From NCBI GenBank assembly GCA_002375765.1, contig DFMV01000035.1, forward strand, positions 1-61,460: a stretch of 61,460 nucleotides of DNA, given 5' to 3'. Below are positions 8,450 to 17,705 of this stretch, one piece after another. Numbering within the stretch: position 1 is the first letter of the stretch; each line of letters opens with the position of its first letter. Below the pieces are notes generated by a model. That model did not search any database. It was not told the origin of the DNA and was given only the letters and a program-made list of their open reading frames with translations. This DNA is from Rhizobiales bacterium UBA3584 (lineage in GTDB: Bacteria; Pseudomonadota; Alphaproteobacteria; Rhizobiales; Devosiaceae). Made by a program: the position numbers and the translations under genes.

Positions 8450-8483
8450 ACTTACCTTTGCGTACGTACTTACTTTTTGTAAG
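8449..8483. promoter_or_regulatory. Candidate HxlR operator in the hxlR-qorB intergenic region
   Basis: TACTTAC occurs twice as direct repeats (8449-8455 and 8467-8473), and the second is part of an inverted repeat CTTAC-TTTTT-GTAAG (8469-8483). The first repeat overlaps the HxlR start codon, as expected for autoregulation. The element contains the palindrome CGTACG at 8461-8466. Confidence 0.5.
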
Positions 8484-8536
8484 CGCCAACTTTATATCGA
8501 TCGACATCACACGACAACAATGGAGTCGATATCAAT

Positions 8537-9379
8537 ATGTACGCACTAACCGGAGCCACCGGCCAGCTTGGCCGCATCGTCATTGCAGCGCTCAAGGACA
8601 AGGGACTGAGCGACCAGACAGTCGCGCTGGTGCGTGACCCGTCCAAGGGCGCCGACCTGGGTGTTTCCGTGCGCCTGTTCGACTATGACAAACCCCAATC
8701 CCTCGAACCTGCGCTCGAAAACGTCGAAAAGCTCTTGTTGATCTCGGGCAGCGAAGTCGGCAAGCGCGTGCCCCAGCACAAGGCCGTCATAGCGGCTGCC
8801 GTTCGCGCGGGGGTCAAGCACATCATCTATACGAGTCTTTTGCACGCCGACACATCCGAAATTCTTCTGGCCCCAGACCACAGGGAAACTGAGGCAGCTC
8901 TCAAGGCATCGGGCCTCGATTACACGATCCTGCGCAATTCCTGGTACACCGAAAATTATACCGGCAATCTGGGCGCTGCGCTGGCACACGGCGCCATCAT
9001 AGGCTCAGCCGCCGAGGGCAAGCTCAATACCGCCAGCCGAGCCGATCTGACACAGGCAGCCGCCAATGTCCTCGCCTCGGATGGACATGTGGGCAAGATC
9101 TACGAACTGGGCAACGATGAGCCCTATACGCTTTCAGACCTTGCCGCAGAGGTTTCGCGCCAGTCCGGAAAGCCGATTGTCTATACCAACCTGCCCAAGG
9201 CTGAATACGCAAAGATCCTCGAAGGGGTCGGCCTGCCGGCGCCTGTTGCAGATATGATTGCCGACAGTGACGAGAAAGCCGCCGCTGGTGCTTTTGCGGA
9301 AAACAGCGGATCGTTGGGCAAGCTGCTTGGCCGCCCGACCCAGACCTTGCAACAGGCCGTCGCCGAAGCGCTCCAGTAA
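8537..9379 (+). CDS. qorB: NAD(P)H:quinone oxidoreductase, QorB/YtfG type (NmrA-like SDR)
   Basis: A 280-residue atypical SDR. The nucleotide motif GATGQLG is at residues 6-12 of MYALTGATGQLG, and there is the family segment VKHIIYTSLLHAD, then LDYTILRNSWYTEN. QorB proteins reduce quinones with NADPH and guard against redox cycling. It lacks the catalytic YxxxK of classical SDRs, as is normal for this branch. It is divergent from an HxlR regulator with a conserved Cys, so expression is probably induced by electrophilic quinones. Confidence 0.88.
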   Translation: MYALTGATGQLGRIVIAALKDKGLSDQTVALVRDPSKGADLGVSVRLFDYDKPQSLEPALENVEKLLLISGSEVGKRVPQHKAVIAAAVRAGVKHIIYTSLLHADTSEILLAPDHRETEAALKASGLDYTILRNSWYTENYTGNLGAALAHGAIIGSAAEGKLNTASRADLTQAAANVLASDGHVGKIYELGNDEPYTLSDLAAEVSRQSGKPIVYTNLPKAEYAKILEGVGLPAPVADMIADSDEKAAAGAFAENSGSLGKLLGRPTQTLQQAVAEALQ

Positions 9380-9386
9380 CGGCGCA

Positions 9387-9412
9387 TGAGAGCGGTTGAA
9401 AGGCCGCTCTCA
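9387..9412. terminator. Bidirectional hairpin between convergent qorB and apt
   Basis: TGAGAGCGG (9387-9395) and CCGCTCTCA (9404-9412) form a perfect 9-bp stem with an 8-base loop. It overlaps the apt stop codon. There is no clear T-tract on either side, so termination strength is uncertain. Confidence 0.45.
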
Positions 9413-9943
9413 GTGCCCCTTGAATGTCATAAGGGCTTCGACCGCCACCCCGTGCGCCCGCAACTTGCCGGCGCCACCGATATCGGGCAGATCGATGACG
9501 AACCCGGCATGCTCGACCTTGGCGCCGGTACGCCGCAGCAACGAGACCGCAGCGATCGCCGTTCCGCCAGTGGCGATCAGATCATCGATCAACAATACGT
9601 GGTCGTTGCCGCCGACCGCATCGGCATGGACCTCAATGGTGTCCACCCCATATTCGAGCGCGTAGTTCTGCCCGATCGTCTCACCGGGCAGCTTGCCGGC
9701 TTTGCGCACGGGAACGAACCCGACACCGAGCGCTATCGCCACGCCGGCTCCGAAAATAAAGCCCCGCGCTTCAATGCCCGCAACCTTCGTGATGCCGACG
9801 CCGCGATGAGCCGCCGCCAACCGCTCGCAGCTTTCGCTGAACCCGGCCGAATCTTCGATCAACGAAGTGATGTCGCGGAAAATGATGCCCGGCTTGGGAT
9901 AGTCGGGAATCGAGCGCACGAGCGCCTTGAGGTCGATGGCCAT
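9410..9943 (-). CDS. apt: Adenine phosphoribosyltransferase
   Basis: A 177-residue type I phosphoribosyltransferase that makes AMP from adenine and PRPP. The start MAIDLKALVRSIPDYPKPGIIFRD (first half) is the typical Apt N-terminus; the PRPP loop VLLIDDLIATGGTA lies at about residues 116-129, and GIEARGFIFG at 56-65. Purine salvage by Apt competes with the purine breakdown encoded at 42-60 kb. Confidence 0.97.
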   Translation of the reverse strand: MAIDLKALVRSIPDYPKPGIIFRDITSLIEDSAGFSESCERLAAAHRGVGITKVAGIEARGFIFGAGVAIALGVGFVPVRKAGKLPGETIGQNYALEYGVDTIEVHADAVGGNDHVLLIDDLIATGGTAIAAVSLLRRTGAKVEHAGFVIDLPDIGGAGKLRAHGVAVEALMTFKGH

Positions 9944-10019
9944 GAAGCAGAGCTCCGCAGGAAAAGGTCAATGGGCTGAGATTAACGTGCAACGCCAAAC
10001 GTCGTCGGTGCCGACGATC

Positions 10020-10223
10020 CTAGAAATAGCGATTGGGAGGAACGACCCTTGCCGTCACCTCTCCTGCCTTGCGCGCCGCGCGCTTGGTCGCTTCATAGGC
10101 CGCTTGCTTGCGCTCTTTGGAAACGAGCTTCGGCGCCGCCTTTACGGCTGAGCGGACAACGGGACTGCGGCTTGCCGCCAGCGCCAGGAAGGCCACCGTC
10201 TTGGCTATTCGAAAAGCCGACAT
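10020..10223 (-). CDS. Small basic protein with hydrophobic N-terminus
   Basis: A 67-residue frame: a hydrophobic N-terminus (MSAFRIAKTVAFLALAAS), then a Lys/Arg/Ala-rich helix (SKERKQAAYEATKRAARKAG) and an RVVPPNRYF end. No family recognised. It begins ATG with GGGAGGAAAAC upstream on the minus strand, a good ribosome binding site. Stands alone between apt and petC. Confidence 0.6.
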   Translation of the reverse strand: MSAFRIAKTVAFLALAASRSPVVRSAVKAAPKLVSKERKQAAYEATKRAARKAGEVTARVVPPNRYF

Positions 10224-10320
10224 CGTTTTCCTCCCATCGGTTCCGATTGAGATTGCAGCTTCACCATCGCCACAATGGAGAATTTGACGTTTGCGAACAA
10301 GGGCGAAAATTGCCGCAACA

Positions 10321-10344
10321 AAAAGGGCCCCGCGGGGCCCTTTT
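10321..10344. terminator. Perfect 24-bp palindrome; bidirectional terminator of petABC
   Basis: The 12 bases AAAAGGGCCCCG are followed at once by their reverse complement, giving a perfect palindrome with A4 before and T4 after the GC core on either strand. It lies 8 bases beyond the petC stop codon and fits an intrinsic terminator for the bc1 operon on the minus strand. Confidence 0.75.
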
Positions 10345-10352
10345 CAAATCGC

Positions 10353-11177
10353 TTAGTGGACGTCGCGCCAGATACGGCGCTTGACCAGATACATCAGGAT
10401 CGACAGACCGATAAGGAACAGGATCACCACAAACCCTGTCGACTTGCGCGAGACCATGTGCGGATCGGCGGTCCACTGGAGAAATGCCGCAACGTCCCTG
10501 GAATACTGCTCAACCGTTTCCGGTGTCGCCTCATCGGAATAGGAGACGATGCCGTCCGAAAGCGGCGGCGCCATTGCGATGAAATGGCCCGGGAAATACT
10601 CGTTATAGCTCAGGCCCGGGGCGACCTCGACGCCCTCGGGCGCTTCCTCATAGCTGGTGAGCAGATTGTAGATATAGTCCGCACCAGCCTCCTGATAGGC
10701 GGTGAAGTAGTTGAACACCCACCAGGGGAAGTCCATGTGGATGCCGCGTGCTTTCGCCATCAGCGAAAGGTCGGGCGGCGCCTTGCCACCATTGGCCTCG
10801 GCAGCAATCTGCTCGGACGGGAACGGATCGGGCCAACGGTCTGCCGGCACACCCTCGCGCTCTCCGCCTTCCGCCATTTCGTCGGCGATTGTATATTCAG
10901 CGGCCAGCGCCCGAACCTGATCTTCGCTGTAATGGGGCCCACCCTCTTCGGCGAGGTTGCGGAAGGCGATATATTCCAGGGCGTGACAGCTCGAACAGAC
11001 TTCGCGGTAAACCTGGAAACCGCGGCGAAGCTGGTTCTGGTCATAAGTGCCGAACACACCGGCAAAACTCCAGTCCTGCTGGTCGGTGTGCGCATATTCT
11101 TCAGCGGCCTGCACGCTGGCGCTACCAAGCGCAAATGCCGCAACGGCGAGTACGCCAAGGATCGTCTTTTTAAACAT
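10353..11177 (-). CDS. petC: Cytochrome c1 of the bc1 complex
   Basis: A 274-residue membrane-anchored c-type cytochrome of complex III, passing electrons from the Rieske protein to cytochrome c. A signal peptide (MFKKTILGVLAVAAFALGSA) leads, the haem site CSSCH is at about residues 60-64, the axial Met is in HFIAMAPPLSDG, and a C-terminal anchor helix (TGFVVILFLIGLSILMYLV) ends in KRRIWRDVH. The ATG at 11177 was chosen at the signal peptide; the frame is open to 11381 but only overlaps petB antisense-like noise. Last gene of the operon. Confidence 0.96.
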   Translation of the reverse strand: MFKKTILGVLAVAAFALGSASVQAAEEYAHTDQQDWSFAGVFGTYDQNQLRRGFQVYREVCSSCHALEYIAFRNLAEEGGPHYSEDQVRALAAEYTIADEMAEGGEREGVPADRWPDPFPSEQIAAEANGGKAPPDLSLMAKARGIHMDFPWWVFNYFTAYQEAGADYIYNLLTSYEEAPEGVEVAPGLSYNEYFPGHFIAMAPPLSDGIVSYSDEATPETVEQYSRDVAAFLQWTADPHMVSRKSTGFVVILFLIGLSILMYLVKRRIWRDVH

Positions 11178-11199
11178 TGTCGTTGTCCTTCGCGCCTTA

Positions 11200-12453
11200 T
11201 CAGCCATTAGCCTTGCCAAGCACGCTTTGCGAAATGCTGGCCGGAAGTGGCGCTGGCTTTTCGATGCGTCCCAGGATCGGAAGAATGATGAGGAAGTAGC
11301 CGAAATAATAGGCCGTGCAGATCTTGGCCAGCAGCACGTAGATGCCTTCGGCCGGCTGCGCGCCCAGATAGGCGAGCGCAATGAAGTTGATCACGAACAA
11401 CCAGTAGAACGGGCGGAACAGCGGACGGAAAGCACCCGAGCGAACCTTGGACGTATCGAGCCAGGGAATCACAAACAGGATCAGCAAAGAACCCGCCATC
11501 GCGATGACACCGCCAAGCTTGGAGTCGATGAACAGCACGTTGAAGTCGATGGCGCGGAGCATCGTGTAGAACGGCAGCAGGTACCATTCGGGAACGATAT
11601 GGGTCGGCGTTACCTGCGGATTGCCCGGAATGTAATTGTCCGCATGGCCGAGAATGTCGGGTGCGAAGAACACGAACCATGCAAACGGGATGAGGAACAC
11701 GACCAGCGCGAACAAATCCTTCATCGTGATGTAGGGATGGAAGGGCAGCGTGTCACGGCTTTCCTTCACGTCCACGCCGGTCGGATTGTTGTTGCCCGGA
11801 ACGTGCAGGGCCCAGATGTGCAGCACAACGACCGCGGCGATGATGAAGGGAATGAGATAGTGCAGCGAGAAGAAGCGGTTCAGCGTGGGATTGGCCACCG
11901 AGAAGCCGCCGAGCAGCAGGGTTTGGATCGCTTCACCAACCAGCGGAATCGCCGAGAAGATGCCGGTGATAACCGTCGCGCCCCAAAGGCTCATCTGTCC
12001 CCATGGCAGCACGTAGCCCATAAAGGCAGTCGCCATCAAAAGGATGAACAGGATCACGCCCAGCATCCAGATGACCTCGCGCGGCGCCTTGTAGGAACCA
12101 TAATAAAGGCCACGGAAGATGTGGACATAAAGCGCGGCAAAAAACATCGAGGCGCCCACGGCGTGAGTGCCCTGGATGATGCGGCCGAAATTGACGTCAC
12201 GGCGGATATGCTCCACCGACGCGAAAGCCAGATCCACATGCGGCGTATAATGCATCACCAGAATAACGCCGGTGACGATCTGGACGACAAGCATGAAGGT
12301 CAGGATCGCGCCGAAGGTCCACCAGTAGTTGAGGTTTTTCGGCGTCGGGTAATCCATCAGGTGTTCTTTGGAGAACCTGATGATGGGAAGACGGTCGTCG
12401 AGCCAGCGCTCGATTCCGGTGCCCGGCGTATAATTGCCAGCGTGATTGGCCAT
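11200..12453 (-). CDS. petB: Cytochrome b of the bc1 complex
   Basis: A 417-residue integral membrane subunit with eight helices holding both b haems and the quinol sites. Visible: [35 protein letters not shown] with haem-ligand His, the Qo-site PEWY ([19 protein letters not shown]) and GAxxxGxxLPWGQMS ([16 protein letters not shown]). The start ATG at 12453 gives [13 protein letters not shown]; the frame is open further upstream into petA, antisense to nothing useful. It follows petA by 14 bases. Confidence 0.97.
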   Translation of the reverse strand: MANHAGNYTPGTGIERWLDDRLPIIRFSKEHLMDYPTPKNLNYWWTFGAILTFMLVVQIVTGVILVMHYTPHVDLAFASVEHIRRDVNFGRIIQGTHAVGASMFFAALYVHIFRGLYYGSYKAPREVIWMLGVILFILLMATAFMGYVLPWGQMSLWGATVITGIFSAIPLVGEAIQTLLLGGFSVANPTLNRFFSLHYLIPFIIAAVVVLHIWALHVPGNNNPTGVDVKESRDTLPFHPYITMKDLFALVVFLIPFAWFVFFAPDILGHADNYIPGNPQVTPTHIVPEWYLLPFYTMLRAIDFNVLFIDSKLGGVIAMAGSLLILFVIPWLDTSKVRSGAFRPLFRPFYWLFVINFIALAYLGAQPAEGIYVLLAKICTAYYFGYFLIILPILGRIEKPAPLPASISQSVLGKANG

Positions 12454-12467
12454 GCCCTCTACTCCCC

Positions 12468-12992
12468 TTAACCGATCTGCACGACAGTGTCGGACACAAA
12501 CTCGTAGGGCGGCACGACGAGGTTCTTCGGTGCCGGCCCGCGACGGATTCGGCCCGCAGTATCGTAGTGCGACCCATGGCAGGGGCAGAACCACCCGTCG
12601 TAATCGCCCGATTCGCCAACCGGCACGCAGCCCAGATGGGTACAGTTGGCCACCATGATCAGCCATTCCTCATGGCCCTCGAGCACGCGCTCTTCGTCGG
12701 TCTGGGGATCCTTGAGCTCGGAAAGCGGCACAGCACGCGCCTCTTCGATCTCGGCCGGTGTGCGGTGCCGGACAAAGACCGGAAGCCCGCGCCACATGAT
12801 AGTCACCGACGATCCCTCGGCTACCGGAGCAACGTCAAACCGGATCGAGGCCAGGGCCAGGACCGACGCATCGGGGTTCAATTGATTGATGAGCGGCCAG
12901 GCGGCTCCCGCCACCCCGACTGCACCGACCGCACCGGTCGCGATGAATAGAAAATCGCGTCGTGTTGCTTTTGTTTCGCTCGCTGTCGCCAA
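12468..12992 (-). CDS. petA: Ubiquinol-cytochrome c reductase Rieske iron-sulfur subunit
   Basis: A ~174-residue Rieske protein. The Tat-type N-terminus has [20 protein letters not shown] as signal/anchor; cluster ligands are in CTHLGC and CPCHGSHYD, about residues 120-145. It takes electrons from quinol at the Qo site. The TTG at 12992 gives a normal N-terminal length and has GGGGA 9 bases before it; a GTG at 13019 would add nine residues. First gene of petABC on the minus strand. Confidence 0.95.
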   Translation of the reverse strand: MATASETKATRRDFLFIATGAVGAVGVAGAAWPLINQLNPDASVLALASIRFDVAPVAEGSSVTIMWRGLPVFVRHRTPAEIEEARAVPLSELKDPQTDEERVLEGHEEWLIMVANCTHLGCVPVGESGDYDGWFCPCHGSHYDTAGRIRRGPAPKNLVVPPYEFVSDTVVQIG

Positions 12993-13220
12993 AGCTCTAG
13001 ATCCCCAAAAGGCCTGCACAAACTTGTTCTGATATCCGCCGGACGCCGTGATTTACACGCATGGGTACGCGAGTCGGGTCCGCCGCCGCCAGGCGGTGCG
13101 GATTTTTGGCCTCTTTTTGCACTGTCTCATGGACTTGTCCAGCCTTGGCAAAGGTGACTTGATCGATCTGCGACACTATACCCACCTTGCTTTAACCAAC
13201 CTATTGCCACGGTCCTGCCA

Positions 13221-13709
13221 TTGCCTATCGCTCTTGCGCTCTATCAGCCCGACATCGCCCTGAACACCGGAACACTGCTCCGACTCGGCGCGTGTCTGGG
13301 CGTGCCGGTCCACATCATCCACCCCACGGGATTTCCCTTTTCCCGCGCCGCGCTCAAGCGTTCCGGCATGGACTATCTCGATACGGTCGAAATGATCGAA
13401 CACGACAGCTACGCCAGATTTGACACCTGGCGGCACGAAGCGGGAAAGCGGCTGGTGCTGCTGACCACAAGGGCCAGCATCCCAGCCCACAAGGCCGAGT
13501 ACACGGGCGACGACATCCTGATGGTCGGGCGTGAAAGCGCGGGCGTGCCGCCCGAGATCGCCAACGACGCCGAACAGCGGGTCCGCATTCCGATGCAGCC
13601 GGCGGCGCGATCGCTCAATGTCGCGGTATCGGCCGCAATCGTTGTGGGCGAGGCCATGCGCCAGACCGGAGGCTTTGAGCGGCTGACTGGCGCGTCCGCG
13701 GCAGGCTGA
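13221..13709 (+). CDS. trmL: tRNA (cytidine(34)-2'-O)-methyltransferase
   Basis: A 162-residue SPOUT enzyme that methylates the wobble ribose of tRNA-Leu isoacceptors. Family motifs: [19 protein letters not shown] at residues 6-24, [13 protein letters not shown] near 98, and the knot region [20 protein letters not shown] near 117. The start is a TTG at 13221 (no better start lies in frame; no clear ribosome site). Divergent from petABC. Confidence 0.93.
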   Translation: MPIALALYQPDIALNTGTLLRLGACLGVPVHIIHPTGFPFSRAALKRSGMDYLDTVEMIEHDSYARFDTWRHEAGKRLVLLTTRASIPAHKAEYTGDDILMVGRESAGVPPEIANDAEQRVRIPMQPAARSLNVAVSAAIVVGEAMRQTGGFERLTGASAAG

Positions 13710-13794
13710 CGCATTTGATCCCGGTCAAACGTCTCTGACCGGATGTCACGCATGGTCGAGCCACCTCCAACGTGATACGGACGCCGCACAGACC

Positions 13795-14691
13795 ATGAAT
13801 ATGCAGATATTTGAGACAATGGCCCTACCCCACGACATTGAAGACAAGAAGGCCCGCGCCAGCGCCTGGTTCAAAACCGTCCGCGACGATCTGTGCGCCG
13901 CAATCGAGACCCTTGAGGATGAGGTGACCGGCCCGCACGCCGATCTCCCGCCCGGCCGTTTCGAACGCGAAGCCTGGGATCGCCCGGCCGGCGGAGGCGG
14001 CGAAATGTCGATCATCAAGGGCCGTGTCTTTGAAAAGATGGGCGTTCACATCTCGACGGTGTTCGGAGAATTTTCGCCCGAGTTCGCCAAGCAGATTCCC
14101 GGAACAGAGGAGAGCCCTCAGTTCTGGGCGTCGGGAATTTCAGTGATCGGCCATCCATGGAACCCCAACGTTCCCGCCGTTCACATGAACACCCGTATGG
14201 TGGTGACTTCGAACTGGTGGTTCGGCGGCGGCGGCGATCTGACCCCGGTGCTCGACGCCCGCCGGACGCAGACCGATCCCGACAGCATCGATTTCCATGC
14301 GGCAATGAAAGCGGCCTGCGAACCACACGCTCAGGTCGACTACCAGCGCTACAAGGATTGGTGCGACGAGTATTTTTTCCTCGCCCACCGCAACGAGCCG
14401 CGCGGCATCGGCGGGATCTTTTACGACCGCCACAACAGTGGTGACTGGGATGCCGATTTTGCCTTTACCCAGGATGTGGGCCGGCGCTTCGTCGAGGTCT
14501 ATCCCCAATTGGTGCGCCGGAATTTCAATACCGCCTGGACCGATGAACAGCGGGAGGAACAGTTGGTACGGCGCGGCAGATACGTGGAATTCAACCTGCT
14601 CTATGACCGGGGAACGACCTTCGGCCTCAAGACCGGGGGCAATGTGAGATCCATTCTGTCATCAATGCCTCCTGCCGTACGCTGGCCGTAA
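13795..14691 (+). CDS. hemF: Oxygen-dependent coproporphyrinogen III oxidase
   Basis: A 298-residue HemF that oxidatively decarboxylates coproporphyrinogen III to protoporphyrinogen IX in haem synthesis. Strong motifs: [18 protein letters not shown], the conserved VHMNTRMV and [32 protein letters not shown], and the C-terminal [23 protein letters not shown] (in part). Length is usual. It needs O2, so the organism is aerobic, as the bc1 complex next to it also indicates. Confidence 0.97.
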   Translation: MNMQIFETMALPHDIEDKKARASAWFKTVRDDLCAAIETLEDEVTGPHADLPPGRFEREAWDRPAGGGGEMSIIKGRVFEKMGVHISTVFGEFSPEFAKQIPGTEESPQFWASGISVIGHPWNPNVPAVHMNTRMVVTSNWWFGGGGDLTPVLDARRTQTDPDSIDFHAAMKAACEPHAQVDYQRYKDWCDEYFFLAHRNEPRGIGGIFYDRHNSGDWDADFAFTQDVGRRFVEVYPQLVRRNFNTAWTDEQREEQLVRRGRYVEFNLLYDRGTTFGLKTGGNVRSILSSMPPAVRWP

Positions 14692-14765
14692 AGGAACCCG
14701 AGGCGCTTTCATTCGTTTCCCTAAGCTAGACTTCGTGCAACCCGGAAGGATACGGAGGAACAACC

Positions 14766-14951
14766 ATGAAACGATTTGACGGCGGATCGCTGATCCCAGG
14801 CGCGACATGGCATGCCACGGCCGAAAGTGAGGCCGAAGTGGTCCGCAAGGCTGTGGAAAAACTCAAGATCGAGCACGGCGAAACTGATGTGCGTCCCGAC
14901 ATGGTCGAACGCATCAAGGAACGCATTTTCGACGTCGGAACGCGTCACTAA
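14766..14951 (+). CDS. Small DUF1059-like protein lacking the usual cysteines
   Basis: A 61-residue protein. The order MKRFDGGSLIPGATWHATAE, then a helix SEAEVVRKAVEKLKIEHG and PDMVERIKERIFD, resembles DUF1059 proteins (MKxFxCGDxVPGCxW...), but both positions usually held by Cys are non-Cys here (Gly/Ser and Ala). The start has GGAGGAACAACC before it. Assignment rests on pattern memory and is tentative. It lies between hemF and the convergent cca. Confidence 0.6.
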   Translation: MKRFDGGSLIPGATWHATAESEAEVVRKAVEKLKIEHGETDVRPDMVERIKERIFDVGTRH

Positions 14952-14956
14952 CGCCG

Positions 14957-16159
14957 TTAAGTGCGCCGGACAAGGGCGAGAAGCGCTGTCCGGTCCAGCG
15001 AAAAGCCCGATTCGATCCAGAGTTTTTCAAGCCTTTGAAGTTCGGCCCCCAGCGCGGGGCCGGACCGATATCCGGCTGAAACAAGATCGGAGCCGGACAA
15101 GGGGAATTTGCCAGGGGCGATTGCCCTGACGGTTTCCGACCGCTCCGCCAGCCAGTTTTCCGGCTTGCGATCGAGAGCAGCGACTATGGCGAGGCCGGCT
15201 TCCCGGTCATCGGGATATCGATAAGCCAGTTCGCCCAATTTGTCCTGACGTGCCAGTTCGGCAGCCCCGGCAAGGCGGCCGATGCGGGCCGTTGTCGCGT
15301 TGGAAAGGCGCCATTTGTCGCGCAGCGATGACGTTGGCGCGCCCAACACGCCCATCAAAGCCAGGCGCATCTCCGCATCGACGGGGACGGCGAACACCTC
15401 CATTGCCTCCAAAGCGGCCAAAGCCGGGACGGAAAAGAGTTCCCCCGACAGCACTCCCATGGACGCCATTTTTTCAAGCGTCAGCGCGCACCGGCGATGG
15501 GACATCAGCCGCATCATTTCATGCCCCACGCGCTCGGCCGAAAGAGCGCCGAGATCGTCCGCCGAACGCTGGCAGGCTGCGAGCGCGTTCTCATCGAAGC
15601 CCTGGTTGCCGTGGCTGACCACAAACCGGAAATAGCGATAGACACGAAGCCGATCCTCGGCGATGCGGACATCGGGATCGCCAATGAACCGGACACGGCC
15701 GGAAAGGCAGTCATCCAGACCACCTAACGGATCGAACAACTCGCCTTCCGGTCCGCAATAGAGTGCGTTCATCGTGAAATCGCGCCGGCTGGCGTCCTCG
15801 GTCCAGTCGGTCCCGAACACGACCCTTGCCTTTCGCCCGAAGGTTTCCACGTCCCGTCGCAGCGTCGTGACCTCGGCGGTGCGGCCATTGTGGGCCAAGG
15901 TTATGGTGCCGTGATCGACGCCGGTGGGATGGACATTCATCCCCGCTGCCCGGCCGCGTTCAGCCACCTGATCGGGCAGCAATTCGCTTGCCATATCGAT
16001 ATCAGGTCGCCCGCCCTCGAACCCGAGCAGTGTATCGCGGACAATCCCGCCGACCATGCGCGTTCTGCCCTCCGCACCATCAAGGCACGCGAAAAACGGC
16101 TGCGCCGCCTCGAGCCAGGGCGCGCGCCTGAGCCGCGCCAGGGCGGCCTCACGATTCAT
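14957..16159 (-). CDS. cca: CCA tRNA nucleotidyltransferase / poly(A) polymerase family
   Basis: A 400-residue class II nucleotidyltransferase. The catalytic head has GGIVRDTLLGFEGGRPDIDMA (the DxD pair in the last part), followed by FTMNALYCGPEGELFDPLGGLDDC and the RNA-recognition RVYRYFRF segment. It repairs or adds the 3'-CCA of tRNAs. It overlaps the Nudix gene upstream by 11 bases and is cotranscribed with it. Confidence 0.94.
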   Translation of the reverse strand: MNREAALARLRRAPWLEAAQPFFACLDGAEGRTRMVGGIVRDTLLGFEGGRPDIDMASELLPDQVAERGRAAGMNVHPTGVDHGTITLAHNGRTAEVTTLRRDVETFGRKARVVFGTDWTEDASRRDFTMNALYCGPEGELFDPLGGLDDCLSGRVRFIGDPDVRIAEDRLRVYRYFRFVVSHGNQGFDENALAACQRSADDLGALSAERVGHEMMRLMSHRRCALTLEKMASMGVLSGELFSVPALAALEAMEVFAVPVDAEMRLALMGVLGAPTSSLRDKWRLSNATTARIGRLAGAAELARQDKLGELAYRYPDDREAGLAIVAALDRKPENWLAERSETVRAIAPGKFPLSGSDLVSAGYRSGPALGAELQRLEKLWIESGFSLDRTALLALVRRT

Positions 16160-16778
16160 TGCGCGGCTCCGTCAGGACACTGTCGCGAAAGCGGCGAGTG
16201 AGATTGGCGGTTATCCCCCAGATACGATGGCCATCATGATCGATCTGCCAGCTTTTTCGTTCCAGCCCGCGATAGACGGCGCGAAAGGTGCTGTAGCTTC
16301 TTTCATCGATCAGCGTTTCCAGCGGCACTTCGAAAACATCGTCCACTTCGCCCGGATTGGGCACGAAGGGAGCGCGGGGGTCGACGATGGCGACCACCGG
16401 CGTGATGAAGTAGTTCGTGCCGGTGTAATAGTAGGGCATGTAGCCAAGAATTTCCGCGTCGTCGCGATGCAGGGCGACTTCCTCGTTAGCCTCCCGCAAC
16501 GCCGCATAGGCAGCGTCCTGATCCTCCGGGTCGATCCGCCCGCCGGGAAAAGCCACCTGCCCCGAATGCTTGCGCAGGGCTGTCGCCCGCTCGGTGTAGA
16601 GGACGTTGTATCCCATGCCGCGCTTGACCAGCGCGATCAGGACCGCCGCCGGGACGGGCACGGCATTGCCCACATCGCTGATGACGAAATCGGCAACCAG
16701 ATCGGAAGCATCGGGCATGGGTTGGGCGGCCGGCAGGAGCCGGGTCACAATGTCCCTGATGTCACTCTCGCTCGACAT
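16149..16778 (-). CDS. CoA pyrophosphatase, Nudix family (NudL/Nudt7 type)
   Basis: A 209-residue Nudix hydrolase. The CoA-subfamily signature LRKHSGQVAFPGGRID lies at residues 68-83, just ahead of the Nudix helix (AALREANEEVAL, 92-103). These enzymes split CoA to phosphopantetheine and 3',5'-ADP. It is followed by, and overlaps, cca; this pair is common in Hyphomicrobiales. Confidence 0.92.
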   Translation of the reverse strand: MSSESDIRDIVTRLLPAAQPMPDASDLVADFVISDVGNAVPVPAAVLIALVKRGMGYNVLYTERATALRKHSGQVAFPGGRIDPEDQDAAYAALREANEEVALHRDDAEILGYMPYYYTGTNYFITPVVAIVDPRAPFVPNPGEVDDVFEVPLETLIDERSYSTFRAVYRGLERKSWQIDHDGHRIWGITANLTRRFRDSVLTEPRNES

Positions 16779-16798
16779 TTCGATTTTGGGTCCTGCCC

Positions 16799-17338
16799 CT
16801 AAACCCAGGGCAACACTTCCCCGGCAAGCGTATCCGCCGCATGCGGGTCGCGAGAGTGGACCAGCACGCGCGTCGGATCAACGGGGCCAGGAAAAGTGAT
16901 GGCGCCGGGCACGGTGCGCACAAAACCCAAAGGGCCATAATAGGCGAAATCGCCGACAAGCAGCACGAAAGCAATGCCCTCCCGCTCGAGCGCGAGATCG
17001 CAGACATGAGCAACCAGCGCCCGCCCGGCACCCTGCTTTCTGAATTCGGGATCGGTCATCAACGGCCCGAGCAGGTATCCGTTGATACCGCCCAGGCTGA
17101 TCGGGGTCATCCGCACACTCGCCGCACGCTGTCCCTTGATTTCGGCGATGTAGGAAAAGTCGGGATCAACCGCGATCCGCTCACGCACCCGGAAGGCGGC
17201 ACGGGCAAAACGGCCAGGACCGAAGGAAACCTCGTGCAACGCCTCGATCCATGAATCATCGTCCGGCGTTTCGGGCCGAATGGACAGCGCGGCAGGCGTA
17301 GGAACAGTGGCAGCCGGGAGCGGCGAGAGTGCGGTCAT
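16799..17338 (-). CDS. GNAT family N-acetyltransferase (YhbS-like)
   Basis: A 179-residue acetyltransferase. The acetyl-CoA site is in LGPLMTDPEFRKQGAGRALV (RKQGAG being the P-loop-like motif), followed by FVLLVGDFAYYGPLGF, typical of YhbS-type GNATs. Substrate unknown. ATG at 17338 taken; TTG at 17347 is an alternative. It begins 20 bases upstream of the Nudix gene and probably heads the nudix-cca operon. Confidence 0.88.
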   Translation of the reverse strand: MTALSPLPAATVPTPAALSIRPETPDDDSWIEALHEVSFGPGRFARAAFRVRERIAVDPDFSYIAEIKGQRAASVRMTPISLGGINGYLLGPLMTDPEFRKQGAGRALVAHVCDLALEREGIAFVLLVGDFAYYGPLGFVRTVPGAITFPGPVDPTRVLVHSRDPHAADTLAGEVLPWV

Positions 17339-17460
17339 TGTCAGCAATATCCAGATCGATCAAGGCAATACGACGACGGTCGCGCGGCAAGGCGCGTCCT
17401 AAAGTCGTCGAATGTCTCGCTCGATACCGAACATCATGAACCGGACCCGATTACCAGAGC

Positions 17461-17501
17461 GCGTCCAGATAAAGTGGAAACCATTTTATCGCATCGGACG
17501 C
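17461..17501. repeat. Imperfect hairpin element, REP/RPE-like
   Basis: Outer arms GCGTCC (17461-17466) and GGACGC (17496-17501), middle arms GATAAA and TTTATC, and inner TGG-AAA-CCA fold into one long stem with a small asymmetric internal bulge. The sequence style resembles intergenic hairpins I know from Hyphomicrobiales, but no second copy was found in this window. Confidence 0.5.
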
Positions 17502-17607
17502 GTGACCAAACAAGGACTTGGAGGATTTCTGCGATTCGAAGAAACGCGGAGATACTCTAGCTGAGTGCGGATTTAGCACCCCCAATACCTTCGGTCCATC
17601 GAAATCG

Positions 17608-17636
17608 AAGCCGAACACGGTGTTCGGCTTTCTCCG
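17608..17636 (+). terminator. Orphan terminator-like hairpin
   Basis: AAGCCGAACAC (17608-17618), one base, then GTGTTCGGCTT (17620-17630) is an 11-bp perfect stem, followed by TCTCC. No plus-strand gene lies upstream, so it would end an unannotated transcript or act as an attenuator 75 bases before the next start codon. Confidence 0.45.
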
Positions 17637-17705
17637 TCTAATAACTGAGAACAATCCGGCTAGATATGTCGTTATCGAGAAGAAATTGGATAAGGAGAAA
17701 AAGCA

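Larger units (their letters stand above)
17348..17705. other. Gene-free stretch holding two structured elements
   Basis: No convincing protein. It contains a 41-base hairpin (17461-17501) and a terminator-like inverted repeat (17608-17630). A frame running 17518-17718 overlaps the next gene and looks like noise. The region could hold a small RNA ending near 17636 or a leader of the downstream gene. Confidence 0.4.

Noticed and set aside
13080..13106. GC-rich hairpin followed by ATTTTT before trmL
   Set aside because: Stem is imperfect and no upstream plus-strand gene would use it; too weak to list.
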